Part shown: positions 8,612-16,816 of the stretch, piece by piece | Numbering within the stretch: the first letter of the stretch is position 1 | How the letters are laid out: every line of letters begins with the position of its first letter | Source: Streptomyces sp. SAI-135 | GTDB lineage: Bacteria > Actinomycetota > Actinomycetes > Streptomycetales > Streptomycetaceae | NCBI RefSeq assembly: GCF_029893805.1 | Contig: NZ_JARXYP010000002.1 | Coordinates: forward strand, 1,488,001-1,552,000 | Direction: 5' to 3' | DNA: 64,000 nucleotides | The notes under the pieces: generated by a model | Database searches by the model: none | The model's input: only the letters and a program-made list of their open reading frames with translations | Told to the model about the DNA's origin: nothing | Made by a program: the position numbers and the translations under genes

Positions 8612-9561
8612 GACAGCGCCTGCTTTCGCTGGGCCCGGACGTAGATCAGACCGAAGACCAGGGCGGCGAGCACGAGCAGGTTGCCGACGGCGGCGCCGGG
8701 GCCGAAGGCGGGCAGCAGGTTGCCGAAGCCGAGCTGGTAGGACCAGGTGGCGAAGGTGGTGGAGGAGTCCGCCGGGCCGCCCTTGGTCATGATCCAGATG
8801 ATGTCGAAGACCTTCAGCGTGTAGACGAGGCCCAGCAGGAGCGTGATGGCGGAGACCGGGCGCAGCAGCGGGAAGGTGATCCGCCAGAACCGCTGCCAGG
8901 CGTTCGCCCCGTCCAGGGCGGCCGCCTCGTACAGGCTCGACGGGATGGACTGCAGACCGCTGTGGAGCACGACCAGGTTGAAGGGGACGCCGATCCAGAT
9001 GTTCGCGATGATCACCGAGGTCAGCGACCAGGACGGCGAGGTCAGCCAGTTCACCGGGTCGACGCCGACGGCGTGCAGAACGGCGTTGACGATGCCCGAG
9101 TCGCTGTTCAGCATCCACGACCAGGTCGACGCCGAGACGATGAGCGGCAGCAGCCAGGGCACCAGGAACAGGGCCCGCAGAGTGACCGAGAGCCGGAAGT
9201 TCTGGTGGAAGAAGACCGCCAGCGCCAGACCGATGGCGTACTGGAAGACCAGGCACACCCCCGTGAAGACCACGGTGTGCAGCAGGGCCGGAGCGAAGGT
9301 CGGGTCGTCGAAGACCGTCCGGTAGTTCGCCAGGCCCGTGAACGGCGCGTCGCCGCGCACGAACGAGCGCACGGTGTAGTGGCGCAAACTCAGGTCGATG
9401 TTGCGGTACAGCGGATAGGCGTAGAACAGGGCGAGGTAGAGGGTCACCGGGGCGAGGAACGCCCAGGCCGCCCACTGCGGGGAGGCCGGACGGCGCCGCG
9501 CCTCGGGGGCCGCCCCCTCGGAGTCGGTCCGCGGGCGCGGCACTTGTGTCGTCTGAGTCAT
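8608..9561 (-). CDS. Carbohydrate ABC transporter permease, MalF type
   Basis: A 317-residue inner-membrane permease that pairs with the downstream MalG-type protein. After a Pro/Arg-rich cytoplasmic tail come six membrane segments (first: WAFLAPVTLYLALFYAYPLY) and the EAA loop YEAAALDGANAWQRFWRITF. Two starts are possible: ATG at 9561 (chosen, MTQTTQVPRP) and ATG at 9579, which lies only 2 bases after the stop of the binding-protein gene but has no ribosome site. It sits between the binding protein and the second permease in one operon. Confidence 0.92.
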   Translation of the reverse strand: MTQTTQVPRPRTDSEGAAPEARRRPASPQWAAWAFLAPVTLYLALFYAYPLYRNIDLSLRHYTVRSFVRGDAPFTGLANYRTVFDDPTFAPALLHTVVFTGVCLVFQYAIGLALAVFFHQNFRLSVTLRALFLVPWLLPLIVSASTWSWMLNSDSGIVNAVLHAVGVDPVNWLTSPSWSLTSVIIANIWIGVPFNLVVLHSGLQSIPSSLYEAAALDGANAWQRFWRITFPLLRPVSAITLLLGLVYTLKVFDIIWIMTKGGPADSSTTFATWSYQLGFGNLLPAFGPGAAVGNLLVLAALVFGLIYVRAQRKQALS

Positions 9562-9581
9562 CAACTGGCCCCGGCTCATGC

Positions 9582-10829
9582 TTACTTGACGGCGGACTGG
9601 GCGTCGGTCAGCGCGTCCTTCGGGGACTTGGAACCGCTGAGCGCGGACTGGACGGCCTTCCACATCTGCTCGGAGATCTTGGGGTACTTGGTGCCCAGGT
9701 CGTCGCTGGTGCGGCCCTTGGCCGTCCTGACCGCGGCGACCCAGGGCTCGAGCTCGGGGTCGGCCGCCACCTGCTTGGCCTGGACCTCGGCGGTGGGGGC
9801 CACGTAGGACAGAGTGGTGTCGGTGTCGTACAGGTTCTGGGTGCTGGTGAGGCAGGTCGCCAGCTTCCGGGCGGTGGTGTAGCGGCCGGTGTCGTCCTGC
9901 ACCGGGAGGGTGACGAACTCGCCGCCGGTCGGAGCGGCCGCGCTGCCGCCCAAGGCGCCGGGGATCGGGAGCACGCCGTACTCGAAGCCGGCCTTCCTGG
10001 CATTGGCGAGCTGCCAGGTGCCGTTCTCCGCGAAGGCGTAGTCGCCGGTGGCGAACTCCTGCCAGCTGGTGGTCTGGGTGTTGTTGAGCACCGAGTTGGG
10101 GGCGTAGCCGCCCTTGACCCAGCCCTTCCACAGGGCAAGCGCCGACTCGCCCTGGGCGGAGTCGAGTCGGGTCAGTTTCGCGCCCGCGCCCCAGAACCAC
10201 GGCAGGAACTGGAAGCTGCCCTCCTCGGTGCCGATCGCGGAGAACGTGATGCCCTTCTTGCCGGCCTTCTTCACCTTCTCCAGCGCCGCCGTCAGGGAGG
10301 CCCAGTCCTTCACCGAGGCGATGTCCACGCCGGCTTCCTTCAGGACCTTCTTGTTGTAGTAGAGGGCCAGCGTGTTGGCGCCGATCGGGGTGCCGTACGT
10401 CTTCCCGCCCGACTGGCCGGCCGCGAGGAGGTTGGGATCGGCCTTCGAGGTGTCCAGCTTGTTCTCGTCGGTCGTGGTGAGGACGCCCGCCTCGGCCAGG
10501 GTCGAGACGACCGGGTTGTCGACGACGAGGACGTCCGGGGAGTTGCCCTGCTGGGCGGCGAGCAGGGCCTTGTTGGTCAGGTCGCTGGTGTCGAAGCCGG
10601 TCCGCTTGACCTTCACGCCCGCCTCGGTGCCGCACTTGTCCAGCAGGTCGGTCCAGGCGGAGCCCTTGGCGAACTGGGGGTAGGGGTCCCAGACCGTGTA
10701 CGTGCCGCTGTCGGCACCCTCGGTGCCGCTGCTGCCCGAGCCGGAGCCGCAGGCGGTGACGCCGCCGGCGACGGCCAGGGAGATCAGGACGGCGACGGTC
10801 GGGCGGTGCCGTCTGGAGAAACGGTTCAT
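9582..10829 (-). CDS. Sugar ABC transporter solute-binding lipoprotein
   Basis: A 415-residue CUT1-type extracellular binding protein. The signal peptide (MNRFSRRHRPTVAVLISLAV) ends in the lipobox VTAC, so it should be anchored to the outer face of the membrane at Cys27. The body has the usual two-lobe features, for example YGTPIGANTLALYYNKKVL and GTWQLANARKAGFEYG. An AAGGAG ribosome site precedes the ATG. It is 127 bases downstream of the LacI gene on the same strand and leads the permease pair. The ligand is an oligosaccharide of unknown identity. Confidence 0.93.
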   Translation of the reverse strand: MNRFSRRHRPTVAVLISLAVAGGVTACGSGSGSSGTEGADSGTYTVWDPYPQFAKGSAWTDLLDKCGTEAGVKVKRTGFDTSDLTNKALLAAQQGNSPDVLVVDNPVVSTLAEAGVLTTTDENKLDTSKADPNLLAAGQSGGKTYGTPIGANTLALYYNKKVLKEAGVDIASVKDWASLTAALEKVKKAGKKGITFSAIGTEEGSFQFLPWFWGAGAKLTRLDSAQGESALALWKGWVKGGYAPNSVLNNTQTTSWQEFATGDYAFAENGTWQLANARKAGFEYGVLPIPGALGGSAAAPTGGEFVTLPVQDDTGRYTTARKLATCLTSTQNLYDTDTTLSYVAPTAEVQAKQVAADPELEPWVAAVRTAKGRTSDDLGTKYPKISEQMWKAVQSALSGSKSPKDALTDAQSAVK

Positions 10830-10956
10830 GGCGTACTCCTTCGGTGTGCGGCATGCGGGTGCCGTGGCGGTGGGTCACGCGGTGAGGAGGGCACCGCGAA
10901 CGACGCCGTCGGATGTCCGGGCGTGCGGCGGTGTGACGAGTGCTCGGGGGATCCGG

Positions 10957-11976
10957 TCAGGTCTGCGGGGCCCCCGCGGGCCCGGTGCTGGCCCGCAGCG
11001 AGATCGGTGGGGTGAGCAGGTGCTGGCGGGGCGGTGCGTCGGGGTGGTCCAGGCGCTCCACGAGCAGGTCGACGGCGAGCCGGCCCATCTCGGCCGCCGG
11101 TACGTCCGCCGCGGTGAGCTGCGGGGTCACCGTCTCCGCCCACCGGTTGGCGACGACGCCGGTGACGGAGAAGTCGCGCGGCACATGGCGGCCCGCGTGG
11201 GCGAGCCCCCGGTACAGGCCGCCCAGGGCGGCCTCGTTCAGGGTGACCAGGGCCGTGGTGGCCGGGTCATCGTGCAGGATGCGCTCCACGCAGGCCTGGC
11301 CCGCGGCGGCGTCGTCCCCGCAGCAGTAGGTGCGGACCGTCAGCCCGCGTTCGGCCGCGGCCTTGGTGAAACCGTCCAGGCCGCGGTGCGCGGACTCGTA
11401 GCCGGTCCTCAGGAGTTGTTCGGGCCGGTTGACGAAGGCGACACGGCGGTGGCCGAGGTCCGCGAGGTGGTGGACGCAGGCCGCCGCCAGCGCGGTGTGG
11501 TCGAGGGCGACGTACCAGCTGCCCTCCGGGTGGGCGGTGCGGCCGATGGCGACGGAGGGGAAACCGAGCGCGGCCAGGTGGTCGGCCCGGTCGTCCTCCA
11601 GCCGGATCTCCATCAGGATCGCGCCGTCGACCCGCCGCTCCCCCAGCAGCCGCTGGAAGGAGCGGTCGCTGTCGACGCCGCTGGGCGACAGGAGCACGTC
11701 GTAGTCCTGGGCCGCGGCGGCCTCCACGACGCTGCCGATGAAGTCGAGCTGCATGCCCGTGTAGTGGTTCCCGGCGGGCGGGAAGACCAGGCCGATGGTG
11801 CTGGTCCGGCCGTTGGCGAGGGCGCGGGCGCTGGCGCTGGGCCGGTATCCCAGTTCGTCGACGATCCGCTGGATCTTTTGGCGGGTGTCCTCCGACACGG
11901 GGCGCTTGCCGCTCAGCGCGTAGGACACGGTGCTGCGCGAGACACCGGCCCGCCGGGCGATCTCACCGATGTTCAC
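10957..11976 (-). CDS. LacI-family transcriptional regulator
   Basis: 339 residues. The GTG at 11976 was chosen because AAGGAG lies 6 bases upstream and the DNA-binding helix begins immediately (VNIGEIARRAGVSRSTVSYALSGKRPVS); an open frame extending further upstream covers the operator region and is not expected to be translated. The C-terminal part is a periplasmic-binding-protein-like sugar sensor ending in a typical SLRAS motif. It heads the operon for a CUT1 importer and a GH63-like enzyme, and is divergent from a large secreted glycosidase. The three CGAACCGGTTCG-like palindromes in the shared promoter region are its probable operators. Confidence 0.92.
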   Translation of the reverse strand: MNIGEIARRAGVSRSTVSYALSGKRPVSEDTRQKIQRIVDELGYRPSASARALANGRTSTIGLVFPPAGNHYTGMQLDFIGSVVEAAAAQDYDVLLSPSGVDSDRSFQRLLGERRVDGAILMEIRLEDDRADHLAALGFPSVAIGRTAHPEGSWYVALDHTALAAACVHHLADLGHRRVAFVNRPEQLLRTGYESAHRGLDGFTKAAAERGLTVRTYCCGDDAAAGQACVERILHDDPATTALVTLNEAALGGLYRGLAHAGRHVPRDFSVTGVVANRWAETVTPQLTAADVPAAEMGRLAVDLLVERLDHPDAPPRQHLLTPPISLRASTGPAGAPQT

Positions 11977-12006
11977 GGCGACTCCTTGGGACGGGCGACC
12001 GGCTGT

Positions 12007-12272
12007 CGAACCGGTTCGCGTGGAAGTGAACGTAGGAACTGCCCGGGCGCCTGTCAATACCCGTGCCGTCATCCCTGGCCGGCTCGGACAGACGGCGAGA
12101 TCCCGGTGTCGAGGGGATTGCTGGCCGGTTGCCCCGGTGCTAGCTTCGCCGAACCGGTTCGGCGCAGTCGCCCCTCGCGGCTCCCCCTCCCCGTGCCGAC
12201 ACAGAGCCGCCCCAGCCACTGTCCCCGCACCGGCCTCTTGCGCCCGCACCTGTCCGGATCGAATCGGTTCGA
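12007..12272. promoter_or_regulatory. Three LacI-type operator palindromes in divergent promoter
   Basis: The gap 11977-12327 between the LacI gene and the secreted glycosidase holds CGAACCGGTTCG (12007-12018, perfect), CGCCGAACCGGTTCGGCG (12147-12164, perfect 18 bp) and TCGAATCGGTTCGA (12259-12272, one mismatch). The central CG with flanking inverted half-sites is the usual LacI-family architecture. Site 1 is nearest the lacI start and site 3 nearest the glycosidase start, so both directions are probably repressed together. Confidence 0.82.
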
Positions 12273-12327
12273 CGGCTCCGGAGGCGGGCCGACCCGCACT
12301 CGTTCCCCGACGATTGAGGACGCATCG

Positions 12328-15300
12328 ATGTCATCCGCTGACAGATCCACGCGCCGCCGGGCGCCGGCCGCCATGGCGCTGGCCCTCGGCGCGGGCCTGC
12401 TGGCCGCACCCGCCGTGCCCGCGCAGGCGGCAGGGACACCCGGGCCCGTCGCCCGCTACACCTTCGACCAGGACGACCTCGCCTCCGGAAGGATCACCGA
12501 CAGCTCCGGCAACGGCCTCACCGCGAGTCTGGTGAACGGCGCGACCGCCCGGTCCGTGGCCGGCCCGGACGGCGGCACGGCGCTGTCCCTGCCCGGCGGA
12601 GCCCCCACCTCCGACGGTGCCTACGTCCGGCTGCCCCGCGAAGTGGTCGGCGACGCGAGCGACCTGACCGTCTCCGCCCGGGTGAAGTGGAGCGGCGACA
12701 CCGCGTCCTGGCAGCGCATCTTCGACCTGGGCACCGACACCACCAGGTACCTCTTCAGCACGCCGTACAACGGCAGCGGGCTGTTCCAGACCTCCGTGAC
12801 CACCGGCGGAGGCGGCGCGGAGGCGCAGGTGCGCGGTTACGCGGCACTGCCCGCGGACACCTGGCGCACGGTTACCGTGACCCTGGACACCGCCGCGGGC
12901 CGGCTCACCACCTACCTCGACGGCGTGGCGGTCTCCTCCGCCGCGACCGCCATCAAGGCCAGGGACCTGCTGAGCTCCTCGGCGACCGCCGCCGGCTACA
13001 TAGGCAAGTCCCTCTATCCCGACCCGCTCCTCAAGGGGGCCGTCGACGACTTCGCCGTGTGGCACTCGGCGCTCACCGCCGAGCAGGTGGCGGGCCTGGT
13101 CGGGACCGTGCCGGTCCTCCAGGACCTGACGAGAACCTCCTTCGACGTCCGTACGACCGACGGGACCGCCCCGGCCCTGCCGGCCGCCGTCCGCGCCACC
13201 TTCTCCGACGGTTACGACCGCGACACACCCGTCGTCTGGGACGCCGTACCGCCCGAGAAGTACGCCCGGCCGGGGACCTTCACCGTGGCGGGAACGGCTT
13301 CCGGAAGGGCCGTGGAGGCGACCGTCACCGTGGTCCGCGAGGGGCAGCTCACCGTCGACCTCGGCTCGGACACCGGCGCGTTCCACGGCGGTGCCTCCGG
13401 CACCCTCTACGGGGTGTACGGACCGGACGTCCCCACCAACAACCTCATCGAGGGCATGGGCCTGCGCACGGTCTCCACCAAGGCCCAGGACGGCCCGCAG
13501 CACCCCGGTGCCGACGCGCTCGACGTGGTGCGGCCGCTCGCCGACTCCACCGACGGCGACGTGTACATCTACATGACCGACATCCACCGCGGCTTCCCCT
13601 ACGAGTGGCCCGGCGACACCCCCGCGGAGAAGCTCCGGCTCTACGAGGAGAAGATCGCCAAGCAGGTCGACCAGGTGCTCCAGCTGCCGAAGCAGTACCA
13701 GGACAACGTCGTCTTCGTGCCGTTCAACGAGCCCGAGGGCAACATGTTCGGCACCGGGCAGTGGAGTTACGACAAGGTCAGCTGGCTGAGCGACCCCGCC
13801 GACTACTTCGCCGCCTGGGACTCCGCGTACAGACTGATCAAGGGCAAGATGCCCGACGCGCGGATCGCCGGTCCCAACACCAGCGTCCTGTACGACCAGG
13901 TGAAGGGCTTCCTCACCCACGCCCTGGCCGCCGGCACCCTCCCGGACGTCATCACCTGGCACGAGCTGAGCCACCCGGAGGCGGTGCGCGCGAGCGTCGC
14001 CAAGTACCGGGCGTGGGAGAAGGAGCTGTTCAAGGGCACCGACCGCGAGGGCTCCCGACTCCCCGTCAACATCAACGAGTACGCCTTCAACTACCACACC
14101 TCGGTGCCCGGCCAGATGATCCAGTGGGTGTCCGCGATCGAGGAGTCCAAGGTGGACGCCGACATCGCCTACTGGAACATCGACGGCAACCTCTCCGACT
14201 CGGCGGTGCAGTCCAACCGCGGCAACGGCCAGTGGTGGCTGCTGAACTCGTACGCCTCGATGAGCGGGCACACGGTGTCGGTGACCCCGCCGTTCCCCGG
14301 CCAGAACTACACCATGCAGGGCGTGGCCACGCTGGACGAGAAGAAGAAGCAGGCCCGGCTGATCTTCGGCGGCTCCACCGGCAAGGGTCACATCACCTTC
14401 GCGGGCGTCCCGAGGAAGCTCTTCGGCACGCACGTGCACGCCTGGGTGCGGGAGATCGAGTGGAGCGGACAGATCGGCGACAGCTCCGGCCCGAAGCTGC
14501 TCACCGAGACGAACCTGAAGGTCGCGGACGACGGGACGGTCACCGTCGACTTCGGTGACGGCACGCTGCCGACGCTGAAGGAGTCCTCGGCGTACGAGAT
14601 CGCCCTCACCCCGGCCGGGAAGGCGACGAAGACCCAGTCCCCGCCGGTGCGTTGGCAGGGTTCCTACGAGGCGGAGGACGCCGCCCACACCGGGTCCGGC
14701 TACTCCAGGAACGGCCCGGAGGGCTCCACCTCCGACGTGTCGAAGTTCTACACCTCCGGCGGCTACGACGTGGGCGGGCTGCGCACCGGTTCGGACGTCA
14801 CGCTCGACTTCACGGTGGACGTGCCCGAGGACGGCACCTACGACCTGAGCGTCTTCGCCAACTCCCTCAACACCTTCGACAAGGTGAAGGAACAGGGGCC
14901 CACCGACGTCTTCCTGCGGGTGGACGGCCAGGCCGGCAGCGAGCAGCAGCTGTACCTGCCGCTCGGCTACAAGTGGGTGGTGTGGGACCACACCGACACC
15001 AAGGTGCAGCTCACCAAGGGCAAGCACACCCTGACGCTCGCGGCGAAGAGCCTGGACGGCAGGCGCGTGACGAAGGGGGACGCGATCGTCGACCGCCTCA
15101 CCCTGTCCCTGCCGGGCGCCTCGGCCGGCACACGGGTGTACGAGGGCGAGTTGGCCTGGCTGGGCTCGGGCGCACAGCCCGTCTACGACGTGCCGGGCTC
15201 CGGCTCGGGCGCGGCCCGGCTCGCCAAGGGCCAGACGGCCACGTTCTGGGTGTACTCCCCCGCCGACCGTGAGGCCACGCTCAAGGTCGACACCCTCGGC

Positions 15301-15972
15301 GGCACCGGCGCCCGGCTCTCCGTCAACGGCCACGACGTCCTGAGCCTGGCCAAGGACCGCGACCGCGTCGCCGTCTCCCTCTCCGGCGGCGTCAACAAGG
15401 TGACGGTGACGGGCGGTTCGTCGGCCACCCTGGTCGACCGGCTCACGGTCACCCCGACCGAGGGCGCGCTGACGGCCCGTACGTACGAGGCACAGGACGC
15501 GGTGCTCGCGGGCTCGGCCACGCTCACCCCGCTCTCGCTGGCCACCGGCGGTACGGCGATCACCGGCGTGGGCGGCGCCCCGGGCAACGGCAACACGGCC
15601 ACCTTCACCGTCAGCGCGGACCGGGCCGGCCTGTACGCGCTGCGGATCCGCTACTCCAGTCCCGAGCAGTCCGAGGCCACCCACTACAACCCGGACCCGC
15701 TGGCCCGCCACGCCGACATCACCGTCAACGGCGGGGATCTGCGGCGGGTCGGCTTCCCGCACAGCTTCCACGAGAACAACTTCTGGGAGCTCACCGTCCC
15801 AGTCACCCTGAAGAAGGGACAGAACACGATCGGCTTCCGCTCCGAGGAGCTGCCGAACTTCGACGGCACGACCTACGCCTCGGACACCTTCCCCGGCGTA
15901 CTGCTCCGCTCCCGGTACGCGCCGTTGATCGACCGGATCACGGTGGCGCCGTACGCGCGTCAGGTGCGGTGA
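12328..15972 (+). CDS. Secreted multimodular GH39-like glycoside hydrolase with LamG and carbohydrate-binding modules
   Basis: 1214 residues. A Sec/Tat-like signal (MSSADRSTRRRAPAAMALAL) ends at AQA, about residue 34. In order: LamG-type jelly roll (about 40-265), an Ig-like bacterial domain (about 268-335), a TIM-barrel catalytic region (about 340-760), and three C-terminal beta modules beginning YEAEDA at 780, VYEGEL near 937 and YEAQDA near 1053, resembling CBM6/CBM35. Two catalytic carboxylates fit a GH39/clan-A retaining enzyme: Glu468 in FVPFNEPEGNMF and Glu584 in NINEYAFNYH. The ATG at 12328 has a GAGGA site; the longer upstream frame is non-coding. Divergent from lacI and under its operators. 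The substrate is unknown. Confidence 0.85.
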   Translation: MSSADRSTRRRAPAAMALALGAGLLAAPAVPAQAAGTPGPVARYTFDQDDLASGRITDSSGNGLTASLVNGATARSVAGPDGGTALSLPGGAPTSDGAYVRLPREVVGDASDLTVSARVKWSGDTASWQRIFDLGTDTTRYLFSTPYNGSGLFQTSVTTGGGGAEAQVRGYAALPADTWRTVTVTLDTAAGRLTTYLDGVAVSSAATAIKARDLLSSSATAAGYIGKSLYPDPLLKGAVDDFAVWHSALTAEQVAGLVGTVPVLQDLTRTSFDVRTTDGTAPALPAAVRATFSDGYDRDTPVVWDAVPPEKYARPGTFTVAGTASGRAVEATVTVVREGQLTVDLGSDTGAFHGGASGTLYGVYGPDVPTNNLIEGMGLRTVSTKAQDGPQHPGADALDVVRPLADSTDGDVYIYMTDIHRGFPYEWPGDTPAEKLRLYEEKIAKQVDQVLQLPKQYQDNVVFVPFNEPEGNMFGTGQWSYDKVSWLSDPADYFAAWDSAYRLIKGKMPDARIAGPNTSVLYDQVKGFLTHALAAGTLPDVITWHELSHPEAVRASVAKYRAWEKELFKGTDREGSRLPVNINEYAFNYHTSVPGQMIQWVSAIEESKVDADIAYWNIDGNLSDSAVQSNRGNGQWWLLNSYASMSGHTVSVTPPFPGQNYTMQGVATLDEKKKQARLIFGGSTGKGHITFAGVPRKLFGTHVHAWVREIEWSGQIGDSSGPKLLTETNLKVADDGTVTVDFGDGTLPTLKESSAYEIALTPAGKATKTQSPPVRWQGSYEAEDAAHTGSGYSRNGPEGSTSDVSKFYTSGGYDVGGLRTGSDVTLDFTVDVPEDGTYDLSVFANSLNTFDKVKEQGPTDVFLRVDGQAGSEQQLYLPLGYKWVVWDHTDTKVQLTKGKHTLTLAAKSLDGRRVTKGDAIVDRLTLSLPGASAGTRVYEGELAWLGSGAQPVYDVPGSGSGAARLAKGQTATFWVYSPADREATLKVDTLGGTGARLSVNGHDVLSLAKDRDRVAVSLSGGVNKVTVTGGSSATLVDRLTVTPTEGALTARTYEAQDAVLAGSATLTPLSLATGGTAITGVGGAPGNGNTATFTVSADRAGLYALRIRYSSPEQSEATHYNPDPLARHADITVNGGDLRRVGFPHSFHENNFWELTVPVTLKKGQNTIGFRSEELPNFDGTTYASDTFPGVLLRSRYAPLIDRITVAPYARQVR

Positions 15973-15978
15973 GGTGAG

Positions 15979-16015
15979 CGGTACCGGCGGCGCCCCGGCA
16001 GCGCCGCCGGTACCG
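15979..16015 (+). terminator. Stem-loop terminator after the secreted glycosidase
   Basis: CGGTACCGGCGGCGC at 15979-15993 pairs perfectly with GCGCCGCCGGTACCG at 16001-16015 around a 7-base loop, starting 7 bases after the stop codon. There is no U-tract, as is common for high-GC actinobacterial terminators. Confidence 0.8.
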
Positions 16016-16147
16016 AAGGCCGGCCGGCGGCCCTCTTGCAGGTCCGCGAAACAGACAACGGGGCCGAGCCCGGCTCGGGCTCCTCTCCGGGCCCCGGGAA
16101 GCCCGGGTCGGCCGGTGGTGGTCGCGTGCGCCGGGGGCCGGACGCCG

Positions 16148-16790
16148 GCCGCCCGTCGGCGGGGGTGCCTGGAGGCGCGTACGACGAGTTCGACCGGTGG
16201 GTCGCCCGCCGGTGCCGGCTCGGCGTCCGGTTTCTCGATGGTTTGCACAAGGAGCCGGAGCCCTTCCCGGGCGACGGCGTCGAAGGGCTGGCGGACAGTG
16301 GTCAGCGGGGGGTGACGTAGGCGGAGACGGGAATGTCGTCGAAGCCGAGCGCCGCGTGCCAGCCCTGGAGACGGTCCCGGGCGGCGAATCACCGCTGCGG
16401 ATCCGCCAGGTGATGGACCGTGTGCGGCCGAGGTCCAGCAGGTGTTCCGTGGCGACCCGGGCCGGCGACTCGGCGCCGACGCCCGCGCCCACGGTCCGTG
16501 GGCCACCGAAGGCCGCGGGCGCCCCGAGGACCAGGACCGGGACATCGACACTCAGCGACACCGAACCCTCGTCGAGGGGTTCGGACACGACGATGCCGTC
16601 CACGCCCTGTGCGAGGACGGACTCCACGGCCCCGGCGGCGCCCGCCGGATCACCCTCCAGGGTGTTGACGACCCGGAGCGCGTATCCCGCGTCCCGCGCC
16701 GCCCGCTCGATGCCGATGAGCAGGGAGCCGGGGCCGTGCAGGGCGGTGCCGAGGGTGCCCGATGTCCGAGTTCACCGAGGATCGGCGGGG
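16148..16790 (-). pseudogene. LacI-family regulator remnant (no DNA-binding domain, frameshifted)
   Basis: The minus strand encodes a recognisable LacI effector-binding domain: TLGTALHGPGSLLIGIERAA, AVESVLAQGVDGIVVSEPLD and VPVLVLGAP in one frame (16780-16380). It continues only after a frame change as LQGWHAALGFDDIPVSAYVTP, and after another as LTTVRQPFDAVAREGLRLLV up to about 16148. The N-terminal helix-turn-helix is absent. It lies directly after the alpha-galactosidase gene on the same strand, suggesting it was once that gene's regulator. At least two frameshifts plus the missing head make a functional protein very unlikely. Confidence 0.8.
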
Positions 16791-16816
16791 TGCCAGGGAC
16801 TGAGCGGTCCGGGCGC

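Noticed and set aside
12331..16551. Open frame of about 1400 codons on the minus strand
   Set aside because: It is antisense to the secreted glycosidase and its composition (Gly, Val, Arg, His repeats) is that of a complementary-frame shadow in high-GC DNA. Only its first part overlaps the real LacI remnant.
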